Source of the DNA: Alligator mississippiensis
Lineage: Eukaryota > Chordata > Crocodylia > Alligatoridae
Direction: 5' to 3'
Length of the DNA stretch: 64,000 nt
Assembly (NCBI RefSeq): GCF_030867095.1
Contig: NC_081829.1
Coordinates: 87,980,261-88,044,260 of the forward strand
Made by a program: the position numbers and the translations under genes. Shown piece by piece: positions 46,001-56,714 of this stretch (its first letter is position 1; the number at the start of each line of letters is the position of its first letter). The notes under the pieces are model-generated. The model did not search any database, was not told where the DNA came from, and was given only the letters and a program-made list of their open reading frames with translations.

Positions 46001-47584
46001 ACTCTTTTCATGCAGATTTACCATGAATTTCACACACTACTACAAGAATAAATAAGGCTTCAGGGAACAAGAGCCAGCTTTCCCGCTAAGCTTCCCTCTG
46101 CAGGCTTTCAAACCAAGTTTGTCTTTCTGGGTCTGCTTCTCCTCTGCCTTGTGCCATTTGTGTGGTCATTTGAACCTGTGCAATGTGATATGTGGTGCCC
46201 ATAAGAGGGCAAGGATGTTGCCATTTCTGAGTTGGTAGCACTTAACACCACACTGCACAGGTTTCACAATGCAGGGGGGGAGGTAGTGGGACAGTGCAGT
46301 CCCTGATGTTGTTTTGTAGAGCGTGTGAGCACATTCAGTTCTTCCTAACAACAAAAGAAATAACTGTGGGCCTTTATCTGTGATTAAAATGCTATGTACA
46401 TTTATATGGAAATTAGATGTGGCCACACAGTTCCTGGCACACTGCCAATGTGCCTCTTCATCCTGCCACTGAGCTAGTTTAATGAGGGTGCCGTCGTGGA
46501 ACTGGACTCCGAGCTGCTTTAAAAAATAGTTTGTGAGCCTTAGCAAGACTGCCCCATTGGGTCTAAGATGAGTTTTTGAGTGAGGTTCTGAAAATAAAAA
46601 GCTAGAGATGAGCTTGAAGGAAAACCCTGCATCTTTTCCCTCTTCAGGAAAAAAAAAAGTTTTAGATCTGCAAAGTATTTCTCAAATTAATCTCTAGATT
46701 TCGTGCTCTTGCACAAAATCTTGAGCACAGATAGGATGGCCGGTTTCAATTATATGAACACTCATAGTTTGATTATCTGGCACCGACCAAAAAGTAGTCT
46801 TACGAATGAATTGTTGTATTGCAATAATGCCCCAAATGTGGCAGTCATTTGCTATGTGTGGGGAAGAAATGGGCCCTGCTGATCCTTCAAGGTAGTCCTT
46901 GTGGGTGGGCCCCTCTGCCTTCACGGAAACCCATCGAAGTCCCAAATGAAGACATCTGCCTTCATGAATCAGCTTGCAGGACACAGTCTTCCATTTTTCC
47001 TCAGGCAAAATTCTTACTTGCCTAACCAAGGACAGTAAACTGCACCATTTTCTACCCTTTATTACAGGGGCTTTACTCATACTAATATTTTGCTTTACAG
47101 ATATTTCTGCTGAAGTCAGTTGGAGTACTACACATTACTATTCAGCGTGAGGAAGGCTGTTGGGTTCTGGCTTCCTGGGCAGTCATTATATATTCTGATC
47201 ACCTGCCGTAATAGGTTTTGTGTCAGATTGAGAGACCCAATGGTTTAACTCCATTTGCTTGACAGAATTTGAGCCTTATACCAACATATTGGATTTCTTT
47301 TTCCTATTATGTTTTAATGTGCTTTGCTACATTAAATCTCATTGGCATCACAGATGTAAATTGGGAAAAGAAAATGTCTTGGAAAGAGAGAGACATGGGA
47401 TGTTTGCTTTTGCTTGCATGCAAATATAAAAGGTATTTTAAAAAATATTAAATGGAATCTTGTCACAGAAGAAATTTTCAATGTGCCTCATTGTAATTCA
47501 CAGGGATAGTCATTTGCAGAAAAATCCATACCCAAGCAAACTGAAATCTGATACAAAATACTTTTTGATTTATCAGTAGCAGAA
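43066..47584. other. AT-rich sequence, no supported gene
   Basis: About 4.5 kb. CTGTAAATCAGAAGTAACTC, then AATGAGGTCAATGGAGA at 43,608-43,645 resembles a widespread old amniote repeat. Open frames at 45,320-45,763 (147 codons, plus) and 46,166-47,080 (two, minus) are the longest, but I recognise neither product nor repeat family. The region 44,940-45,240 looks unique and may be worth a conservation check. Confidence 0.45.
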
Positions 47585-47687
47585 TGGCTAAGTGAATACA
47601 TTCTTGATGAGGGAATTGGGATACTTGAGTTTTATTCTAAACTTGATGATCTTGCACCTTGTTGAGCTTATATGAGCCCAATAACTT

Positions 47688-47757
47688 CCTGCCCATGGCA
47701 GGGGACTGGACTTGATGATCTTGCAGTTCCCTTTTGGTCCTTCGATTCTATGACTCT
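47688..47757 (+). mobile_element. CR1 3'-tail fragment, old
   Basis: Has GCAGGGGACTGGACTTGATG, ATCTTGCAGTTCCC, GGTCCTTCGATTCTATGACT, matching the CR1 3' end in plus orientation with several substitutions. Confidence 0.85.
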
Positions 47758-48855
47758 GTACATGACTTCGGCTGTGCATGACTTTGGCCATGTAGATTCT
47801 CCATGGCTTGACTTTCCCCATCTAAAAAAGTGAAGATGATGTTTAGGAATCCACAGTTAAAAATTGATAAGTAATATAAGGACTTTATTTATTTGTTCCT
47901 GCAAGAAACATGGTGCTGAAAAATTTGTGCTAGTGAAATAAATGATGTGTCATGCATAGCCCCTATTCCAGTCTCTTAATATATGCTGCATATATCATTA
48001 TGGTGGCAGGTGCGCTATTATTGACTCAGAGAGCAGCCTCCAATACATCACCTCCATGAGAGCCTGGTATTATGAGGACATTAATATAATACAATGATCC
48101 CTGGGATTGTTTATCACACTTCCCATTTAGAATGGCATTGATGGCATAGTCTACTGTTGATGGTAATGTCTGCCATACTGTGTAATTCACAATGTCCTTT
48201 TCCCAAACATTTCTTTCTTGATGTAATGCATTTAGAGAAAGTGAATGATGATAAACTGGAGAAATATATTTAACCTTAACTATTGTTAAGTGATCATTTT
48301 TTCCACTGTTTCAGCTGTCACTGGCCAATTCAGATACTTGCTAATGACTCCTGCTTTCAACATACACATGGTTGCTCCCTAAATCCATCAGGGGCAGTTA
48401 TTCAGGGAGTCAGGCTGACATTCCCTATGGTAGGAAAGGGGCAGGAGGTGTCTGGAGAGAGGATGAGCAAGCTCTTAAAGATCAGCTAGCAAAATGCTAG
48501 CATCAGCAGCAGCAAACTCAGTCTGCCACTCTTCTCTGGAATTGTGCTTGAGAGACAGGGCGTGTGGGCAGGTGGACCGTGGCTTGGGGCTGCGGTTCTA
48601 GTTATTGGTTATTCATGGAGCGCTGCACCCCTCTGCCTTCAGGAATGGATCAGTGCTAATTGGGATGGCCAATCCTGGGGGTAAGCAGGCTGGGACTCCT
48701 CCTGTCCCTGGGCAGCAAAACTCCCTGAGCAGCTGTGTTTGCAAGGGTCAAAAGAGTGTGCGCATGGAAAGGGCATGAGGGTATGGAATAACCTTAGCTT
48801 AGATTTCCTTGTCAATACATATGAAGGAAAACAACCTTGCGAGTCACTCTTCTCA
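47758..48855. other. Unassigned AT-rich sequence
   Basis: No repeat or exon recognised. The region 47,870-48,270 is unique-looking. Confidence 0.5.
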
Positions 48856-48869
48856 CCTGCTTCATGGTG

Positions 48870-48914
48870 GACAAGGTTCCTTGGGTGAATTTGATATCTT
48901 TTATTAGACCAACC
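48870..48914 (-). mobile_element. 45-bp insertion of the Penelope-like repeat with 14-bp target duplication
   Basis: GACAAGGTTCCTTGGGTGAA through TTATTAGACCAACC is almost identical to one end of the repeat at 54,591-54,875. It is flanked by an exact CCTGCTTCATGGTG at 48,856-48,869 and 48,915-48,928. A 14-bp exact duplication around a tiny insert indicates target-primed reverse transcription with extreme truncation. Sense is taken as the strand that carries the ribozyme-like core in the larger copy. Confidence 0.85.
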
Positions 48915-48928
48915 CCTGCTTCATGGTG

Positions 48929-49206
48929 TGGATTTATTTATAAAAAGACATTGACTTGCCCCTGTAGCCTCCTGCTCTTGGAGCATCTTGTTGCTCTCAG
49001 GTGAATAAAGGGAGCAGGGTGAGGCCTTTGACTTGGTCAGAGAAGTTGGTAATCTCTCCAGCCTCCTATTTGCATCTGCTTGGGTTTGTTTTATTGGCTT
49101 CTTAGGCCTTGCTTTGTAGCCAAAGCAATGGAGATTGTTTCAAATGTAGGAAGAGTCCGGTTGTCAGATGCCTTGTAAAATCTGAGACGTAAATTGTGCC
49201 TGTTAC
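48929..49206. other. Unassigned spacer
   Basis: Nothing recognised. Confidence 0.5.
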
Positions 49207-49845
49207 TAGTGCTGTGCGAAACTTTGGTAGCTGATTCGATTTGGAGGAGATTCGGCCCGATTTGGCGGCCAAATCTTCAAATCTGAAATGAATCGGGAGA
49301 CCCATTAAAAGGTCTGAATTAAATCGGAAGCCTCCAAATTGATTCAGAGAGATTTGGAAGACTTGCAGGAAACAAACTGAGAAGAGGGAAGGGAATGGGG
49401 TGATCTTTCATATATGGAAAAGGCTGAGAGGGGGCCAAAGACTTAGCTGGCCAGTGGCTGTGATCTTTCTCTGAGTTCCCTTACCATCCCTGCTGCATTC
49501 ATCCTGCTCTGCCTTAACATGCAAGTGATACGAGCTTTGCTTTCAACAGTTTGAGGGGCATTTTCAGAGAAACCCCTGCAGCTATCTCCTTGACACTTAG
49601 CAGGCTTCATGCCCTCAGAAGGGGCTACCACCCCTGCTGTTCTCATCTGAATCTGCAAAAAATTGGCAAAGTTACAGGTATTTTAGTGATTCCCCATTAT
49701 AGTCTATGGCCGAATCTCCGAATTGGCGTCAAATCTCTGAATCCGAATCGGCCGAATTGAATCGGGACAGTGAATTGAATCACTGTCCCTCCGAATTAGC
49801 TGAATCTCAATCCGAAGTGAATACTTGCTGCTTCGCACAGACCTG
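49207..49845. mobile_element. Non-autonomous hAT transposon, 639 bp
   Basis: The ends TAGTGCTGTGCGAA and the complement of TTCGCACAGACCTG are inverted, and an exact 8-bp duplication, CCTGTTAC, flanks the element (49,199-49,206 and 49,846-49,853). Subterminal GAATC/GATTC words fill both ends. The core from about 49,525 to 49,710 is shared with the copy at 23,125-23,467. The internal sequence differs from the 14,699 and 51,349 copies, so this is a second subfamily with the same termini. Confidence 0.92.
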
Positions 49846-49853
49846 CCTGTTAC

Positions 49854-50679
49854 TGGAGAGGGCACATGGTTATGCTCCAGAATAAGTAAAGGAAAGAAGC
49901 CAGTAGCAGCTCCAGGAGGAAGCTTACTGTCCTGAACTGAAAATTTAGACACTCTTCTTTCATGGCCCCCATCCCTTATTCCAGCACCAGCCCTGGCATG
50001 CATTTGGCAGATCATAGCTTAGTATTAAGCATATTTCTCCTGACCTCTGTACAGCAATGCAGAGGCCTCCTCCCTGCTGTCCAAATGGGTGAGTACGTAG
50101 GGCAAGTCATTGCTTGGTTTGCGTGACATAAATTAACCTGCATGGAGTTCTTCACCAGTGTGGCTGTACTACTTTTGGCACCCGATGTTACTCATTCTAT
50201 GATGCACTACATTGTGCAGGGCAATGCCTACTCCAAGGCAGACTTGGGCCAATAGCTATATTTCTCAGCCAAAAATATTCTGTGAATATGAAATTCTCCC
50301 TCCTTTGCTGAGACTAACAATTGTGATTTTTATGATGTGGAAAGCTCTCGCAACGAATCTAGAACAGGATTTCCCATCTCCTTTTGAAGAGCAATTGGAG
50401 GAGTCTATTTTTATGGTCTCTCTTGACCTAGGGTAGATGGAGTAGGTGACTTAGAGAGGAGATGGCTTTAATAATCCAATTCCAGATTGATTTTTATCCT
50501 GTTCTTTTAAATCTTCTCCTATTACTAGTCTTTTTGTAAAATTATTCAGTGCTATTCTTATGTAGACAATGTACAGGATACACCTCAAGTCTCTGGAGAA
50601 TACCCTCAACACTGCCTGTGGAAGATCCTTTGAATCCAGTGGTAAGGCAGACACACCAATGTTAGTGTCCTCTTAAAAA
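49854..50679. other. Unassigned sequence
   Basis: No repeat or exon recognised. Confidence 0.5.
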
Positions 50680-51165
50680 GCAAACATCATGAGCATCGAG
50701 GCAACTTCACTGGGTTAGCTGTGTCATGTGGATGTCTGACTCTAGACTCCCAAACAAGTGTTATTCTCCCAGCTCAGCAAAGGCGTATGCTTAAGAGGAG
50801 AGCAGAGAAAGCAAATCAAGGATGTCTTCAAGGCTAACTTGAAAAAAATTCAACATCAACTTATGGGAGACTATTTCCAGGAACCATCCCGAATGGAGGA
50901 AGTGTCTGCTGTGAGGAACTCAGTACTTTGAAACCCTATGATGACAACGGGAGCTGGAAAAGCAGGAGCAGCAGAAGCAGCGTGTTGCACACCAAACCAA
51001 GAATCCAGAGCCACCCACCCTGTATGGAAACACATGCCTGAGTTGCAACAGAGGATGTTGATCCCAGATCAGCCTCATCAGCCAACGTTGGACCCCCAGA
51101 TAAAGCAATCATAAAAGACAGTCATCCTCGACTGCAAGGGATTGCCGATGATGATGATGATTCTC
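50680..51165 (+). mobile_element. LINE 3' end with zinc-finger tail (GAT-tailed family)
   Basis: Plus-strand translation gives EQRKQIKDVFKANLKKIQHQ near 50,810, then a region corresponding to the R..W..V segment, then a CLSCNRGCxSQISLISQRWT-like C-terminus near 51,040, which resembles a C2H2 tail C..CGR.CRSRI.LISH..TH. The 3' end reads GACAGTCATCCTCGACTGC, AAGGGATTGCC, then GATGATGATGATGAT. The same 3' signature ends the LINE at 36,764. It is 5'-truncated and broken by frame changes. Confidence 0.78.
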
Positions 51166-51298
51166 ATATATTTTGCATTTACTAAAAAGTTTCTCAGTAC
51201 AAATCAGCCAACACTGCATTAAAGTTTCACTCACAGATAGAGTAGGTCAAATTTATGGCTCAGAAATAGAAACACTAAAACTGTAACTGTTTTTATCT

Positions 51299-51320
51299 TT
51301 TTTTTTTTTTTTTTTTTTTT
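51299..51320. repeat. Poly-T tract
   Basis: An uninterrupted run of about 22 T residues just upstream of a hAT insertion. Confidence 0.95.
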
Positions 51321-51348
51321 GCTATTGAGAAAACAACAAGGTATTTAC

Positions 51349-52157
51349 TAGGGGTGTGTGAAATGGGCCGTATTAGATTTGGATTTGACCAGAATCGGGG
51401 ACAGTGATTTGATTTGTTGATTTGGATCGCTGTCCCTGATTCGATTCGGCTGAATCCGAATCTGAAGATTTGATGCTGATTCGGAGAATCAGCAATTCAA
51501 CCGCAGACACAGATTTAAATGTTTTTTCTACATATTCAAGGTATCAGGTGCACCTTATGAATGCTGTGATGGTGGGGTGGATGGAGCCTACCACAGGAGT
51601 GCAGGGGCCCACCTGCGTGCTCGGTGGTGAACCCGGAAGCAGACCGGAAGTACTTCTGGTCCACTTCCAGGTCTGCTGGGTGGCACGCTGGCCCCCCCCC
51701 CCCACTCCCCCAGCTTGGTGGTCAGCTGCAGGGGACTCCAGCTGCTCCCCCAGATCCAGGAGGCACCAGTCACTGAGTCGGGGGCGCGAGGGGCCCCCCG
51801 GCACACTCTCTGGTGGACCTGGAAGTGGACTGGAAGTGCTTCTGGTCCACTTCTGGGTCTGCTGCTGAGTGCACTGGGGAGCCCCCCACGTTTTGGTGGG
51901 ACACTCCATGCACCCCAGCATTGCAGCTTTCCTAAGCCACCTGCTACCTAGAGGTATGTAGAAAAAACATTTAAAGCTGTGTCTATAGCCAAATTGCTGA
52001 ATCTTTCTGAATCTCTCCGAATCAATTCAGAGGGTTCCAATTCAATTCGGAGAGATTAAAGTGTCCTCTGATTCAATTTGGATTCAGAGATCCAGCCACC
52101 GAATTGGGCTGAATCTCTGCTGAATTGACTCAGCGACCAAAGCGTTGCACAGCCCTA
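51349..52157. mobile_element. Non-autonomous hAT transposon (GATTCG-repeat family), 809 bp
   Basis: TAGGGGTGTG and the complement of CACAGCCCTA form the termini, and the exact 8-bp duplication GTATTTAC flanks them (51,341-51,348 and 52,158-52,165). Both arms are rich in GATTCG/CGAATC words, and both carry GACACAG-TTTAAATG with TTTTTTCTACATA in inverted orientation (about 51,505 and 51,955), giving long subterminal inverted repeats around a GC-rich centre. It matches the 14,699 copy in order. No transposase. Confidence 0.93.
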
Positions 52158-52165
52158 GTATTTAC

Positions 52166-54581
52166 TTGCCAGGAAGCAGAGGAGGTATTTATCATACAGT
52201 AACCTGACTGGTGGATATTTGGAAAAGGGATTTTTTGTAAGGGACAGAAAATGAAAAGCTACAAATCAATAATTCTATGCTCCTTGTGATACTGTTTATT
52301 CGGCTCCATTTGTTTTTCTGACATTTGTCCCACGTGGCTGGAAGTGCTATTTCCTCTGATAATATCAGCAATTGATGTGTTACGCTTGTTGTATCACTGG
52401 GGGAAACCCTGGCAATGACATGTCACTTGGATTCTGTTACTGTTTACTTTAAAAAAACCAACCTGTGTGAGTTCATTTTCATTTTCCAAATGCTGCTACG
52501 TTGTATTATCAACTGGGTTTCACTGTGGAATGATGCCATATCTCAGAAGAAGGGACCAGCAAAGACTTAATAAATCACTGTTGACAAGAAGGTATAAACA
52601 CTATTTTCACTGCACAAACTCTGACATTTCACTTGATACAAAATCTCTTTGAATTAATGTCATTGAGACCTGGCTGGTATGTTGCTGACCTTAGGAGCCA
52701 AACAGGAGCAGGAAAAATAATAGTATCCATAGTCATGTAATACTGTGCTCTGTGAGGCAGCAAGGTGTTGCCATTTTAATCTTGAGCAGGATAATCCATA
52801 GCACAAATGGAAGCAATATGATGATGTCCTCAGTACATAGAGACTGGGATATGCAAAGCCACCTAGGAGATTTGGATGCCTGGATCCAATAAATTTAGTG
52901 GGAAACACAGGCCAAAATCTCAGCTTTGAAAAAGCTGTTAAAAGTGTGTACCTTATTTCTAATTGTGTTTTTCTCTTCATTCATTGACTGAAGTGACTGG
53001 ATTTTGCCCCAAAATTGTTGGGAAAAAAAATCATAGCATAGGAGAAACAGAGTGGTAGGAGAGTGAACGTTTGGGAACATATTCTGTATGCTGTTGGTGC
53101 TAATGGGGAAAGCATTGGATTAAAAAAATGTGCTTTAAAAATTAAGTTTAAAAGTATATTGATGACCATCCAATGATCCATCTTTTCTTTTCTTGTGGAA
53201 GTTGTAGCTGTTTAGTTAAGAACCAGTTTTTGAAGGTGTGATTGAATAGTAAGAAGGGAGAACAGGGTTTTTTCCCCTAAAGGTCTTCTGAAAAGATATA
53301 ACATTAATCCTGAAATAAAAGAACTCATGCAGCAATTACTTTAAAGGATAACATGTCTGTCTTCTTCTGTGAAAATGTATCTCAGGCTCCCTCTCCATTA
53401 TTAATAGCTGGAAAAGCAGATATAATTTTTCTCAAGATGCAACAAAAGGAAAAAAAATGCAGAGATATTTTTGCGTTGGTGATATTAAAACAAAAAAATC
53501 TGTATGCCAGCATCTTTGTGGGGTTGGTGGAGAGAAAGAGGGTAAGGGGAAAAATAAAATCCTGTTTCACTTGCTTTTTGTGAAACTGAAATATGTATTT
53601 TTAGTTCTTTCCACAGTTACTAGAATATCAATTTTTCCTTTCTTATTCTAAAAAACGTATATCAACAGGAGAGCTACTCTGCACTCCATCAAGTCCGGTT
53701 CAGGAAGAAAAGAGTAGGTTCTTCTTTGTGAAAATGTGAAGTCTCCCATAGCTTTCCCTCTCCAGCAGCTGCCTCAGAAGTGGACCTTTTAAATTTAATT
53801 CTCTCTGATCAGGAGGTGGCTCTGAACAAATCCAATGCCCTCCCTAGCTGGATGCCAAGCTCCTGAAGGGAATACTTCTCTCTTCGAAATGAAGCCAGTT
53901 GGACTGTAATCAGGAGTAACAGGAGTAGCAGCTGCTGCTGCACATATTAGTTACTTCCTCATTTTGAAAGATGAAGAACCAGATACAAAAATAAGTGGAT
54001 AAAATGTAACTAATTGCCATTTTAGTCTTAGTGCCTACTACACCATTTCAGATCAGAATAGTTAATCTGGCATGCCAGTGTGTGAAGTATCCCAAAACTA
54101 CCATAGTCCACATAATGAGCATCCTCCCTCCATCCTGTTTCTCTGTTCTGTGTGGTACTACTTACACAGTAAGCCTTGTGGGACAGAGCTACACTACATT
54201 CCAGTTTCAAGATGTGCACAGTAGATCAAGTTGCCTAAATGGCTTGTTCCTGTCAACTAGTAAGGATGCCTGGTAGCTTTGGTTGGTTCTTCTTTTACTG
54301 TATTATGAAAATTAAAAAAGGACTTTTCATTTTGTGTACACTGGAAACATTTAACATTATGAGCTTTTGTAGAGAGGGGTAGAATCTAGAGGCAAGATTT
54401 TATTCCATCAATTACGCATCTGTAGGTACTACATGGCATTTACATCTACATAGGTAGAGTTATGCATCTAATTATGATTCTATTCCATCTAGTTTGAGTC
54501 CCTGAAAAACAAGTCATGAAAAGTGGATGGGTCCTCCTCTTCCTCACTGATTTTTTTTTGTGATGCAATCTTAAGAGTGTG
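52166..54581. other. AT-rich sequence, no supported gene
   Basis: About 2.4 kb without a recognised repeat or exon. Open frames are short. Confidence 0.5.
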
Positions 54582-54590
54582 TTACAAAAG

Positions 54591-54917
54591 TAGACAAGGT
54601 TCCTTGGGTGAATTTGATATCTTTATTAGACCAACCCAAATGGTTGGAGAATAGTTATTAAGCAAGCTTTCGGGTTCAAAAACCCTTCATCAGGCTAAGG
54701 AAGCTTCAGCAGTTGGTGTGTGCTCTTCCTGGATGAAATGAAGCACACCAACTGCTGAAACTTCCTTAGCCTGACAAAGGGTTTTTGAACCCGAAAGCTT
54801 GCTTAATAACTATTCTCCAACTATTTGAGTTGGTCTAATAAAAGATCAAATTCACCCAAGGAACCTTGTCTACTTATGTCCTTAGACCAACACGGCTAAA
54901 ACCTACACCCCTGCAAT
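54591..54917. mobile_element. Inverted dimer of a Penelope-like non-autonomous repeat
   Basis: Left arm 54,588-54,719 and right arm about 54,742-54,875 are nearly perfect reverse complements around a short spacer (TGCTCTTCCTGGATGAAATG). The right arm continues into GTCCTTAGACCAACACGGC and CCTACACCCCTGCA. TTACAAAAGTAGA lies at 54,582-54,594 and 54,918-54,930, a 13-base direct repeat that suggests target-primed insertion; it overlaps the first bases of the left arm. Each arm carries a hammerhead-like core. Assignment to Penelope-like elements rests on that core, the long duplications and the inverted arrangement, so it is inference. Confidence 0.78.
54662..54694 (-). ncRNA. Hammerhead-ribozyme-like core (left arm)
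   Basis: On the minus strand the sequence reads CCTGATGA, then A, GGGTT-TTTG-AACCC, GAAA, GCTTGC. CTGATGA and GAAA are the two invariant core blocks of hammerhead ribozymes, and the GGGTT/AACCC hairpin between them stands where stem II belongs. An extra A lies between CTGATGA and the hairpin, and stem III after GAAA is short and uncertain, so this may be a degenerate or inactive descendant. The right arm has the same block (54,770-54,802) with CTGACAA in place of CTGATGA. Confidence 0.45.
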
Positions 54918-54930
54918 TTACAAAAGTAGA

Positions 54931-55109
54931 TGCATTACTTGATTTTCAGGGTGGAATAGAATTGCACTTAGATGCCTAATAGACAGAATACAATCTGGTC
55001 CTAGTAGTCCGAGCACTGCACAGGAGCTACAGCAACTTGGAAAAAGGGAAAAATCCACAAAATAGTGTTCATCTTTTTCCTACCCATCTACATGACTCCT
55101 GCCCTTTCA
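54931..55109. other. Unassigned spacer
   Basis: Nothing recognised. Confidence 0.5.
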
Positions 55110-55374
55110 GCCTTCCAAGAGAAGACAGTCTTCCAGTAGAGAAGGAAGTCATTGGTGAGTCCAGAGATGACTGAAGAGGCCAATCCAAGATCTGCATGTT
55201 CAGCTATAGATACGGCAAACAGTTCCAGAAGAAAAGAATGCATCTTTGTGATGATGGGTCACAGCTCTTTCCATTTGTCTCTCTCATCTATCTGCCTCCA
55301 TAGTGAGGCGAGTTTGCTCAAAATGGTCAATGCTTTGTTGTGAATCACAACGCCATTGGGGACAATTCAGTGCT

Positions 55375-55690
55375 CAAGACTCCTAGGTATTTATGTTTTT
55401 ATTTCTCTCTCTCTCATTATATATATATATATGTGTGTGTGTGAAAGGGCTTAGGGTGTGTGTGTGTCCATAACAGTCTTGGAGCACTCTGACTGGTTGT
55501 CTTGGCAGCTAGTCACAATAATTACAAAAACAATCAACGAGTATGCTCTGCGGGAGGGAAGGGGGTCATAGTGTGGGGTGCTGGCAGATGGACATGGGGT
55601 GGATGGCGGGGCAAGCTTTCTACTCCATCCCCCCGCTCCTGGGAGGTGGTGGCAGCACAGGATGGTGGGTGGCAGTGCTCTGTCCCTGCC
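55375..55690. other. Unidentified insert with compound microsatellite
   Basis: Interrupts the LINE C-terminus. It includes (TC)n, (TA)n and (TG)n runs at about 55,407-55,442 and then GC-rich sequence. I do not recognise the family; limits are approximate. Confidence 0.5.
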
Positions 55691-55749
55691 TGCCCCCCAT
55701 CATTTTTGATGGGCAATTTGCTAGTTTCTTCATATTAGTCTTAGGTGTC

Positions 55750-56714
55750 TGTCGTAGGATGGGGTCCCCAGGAATGGCCGTGATGCCCCATGGGCTCTGT
55801 GACCGTGCCAATATTGCCAAATGGGCACCCATTTCTTTTCCAGCCATATCTTGCTAGTAATTATAATAAATAGGGAGGCTGCCCTCAAATTTGTGTTTGG
55901 ACACGGTCCTGAAAGACCTCACTGAACCCTGTGGGTTCTTGGACCCCTTTTTGGGTCCCGCTCAAAATGGATGCCTCACGGGACACCCTTAGCCTTATGG
56001 GCTAGATGCGTAGCTCCAAAACCACCCCTTTACCATGCTCCACGCCTTGCAGATGGCATTCACAAATTGTCTCTCTGAGACCCTAGCCTAGCTCAGCCTC
56101 CGGTCATCACTGGGCTCTCCGTAGCCCTGTCTATGTGCCCCCTGGTGCTGGGGTCTGCTCACCCCCTTTGTCACCATGCCCTGCCGGTGCTGGAGTCTCC
56201 ACACTGTAGTGGGCCTCCAATGAAGCCTCCTCCACCCCCAATAGCTGCAGTCCGGTCCACCGGTTTATAAACAGCAACCAAAATATGAGCCCCTGGGCTA
56301 TAACATAATACAAGCAGTTCAGGATGCACTCTGTCCCTTTAAAAGAGTCAAACTTCCCTCCCAGCACTAAGTGCCTTGTAGGCCAGGGTACCTGGTGAGC
56401 TCCTGGAGACCCATTAGCCCTATGTGCAGCATATCAGGCGCCCACCAGCCTCTCTGGGCAATTCTTGCCTGGAGGCTCCTTCCCCTGGCTGCTGCCAGAG
56501 AACTAGCTCCTGCTGGTCTCAGCCCTGGGGTTTATATGCGCCCAGGGCCCTGCCTTCTTCCGGTCAGCTGACCAGGTACAGGTGCAGGCTAATTCCCTCA
56601 TTAGCCTGCTGCCATAGTAACCTGCACCTGTGGGGTTTCTGTCTGGCTCTTAGGGCCCTCTTCCTAGGCAGTTTTCTGCTCTTAAAGGAGAAGGCACTTT
56701 AGTGCCCTGTGACA
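55750..56714. mobile_element. Solo LTR, about 965 bp
   Basis: A fossil LTR with TGTCGTAGG at one end and CCCTGTGACA at the other, the TG...CA form of LTR termini. GTGTC flanks it on both sides (55,745-55,749 and 56,715-56,719), a 5-bp target duplication. An AATAAA-type signal lies near 55,866. No internal gag, pol or env sequence or second LTR is present, so it is the product of LTR-LTR recombination. It is inserted in an older LINE. Family not assigned; a 5-bp duplication is compatible with gypsy-like or some endogenous retrovirus groups. Age not measurable from one LTR. Confidence 0.75.

Noticed and set aside
46166-47080. Two long minus-strand open frames that look like decayed coding sequence
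   Set aside because: The composition suggests former coding, but I could not assign a family to either, so no gene or element is called.
55407-55442. AT/GT repeat run as a possible origin or matrix-attachment site
   Set aside because: It is a simple compound microsatellite inside an insert; nothing supports a function.
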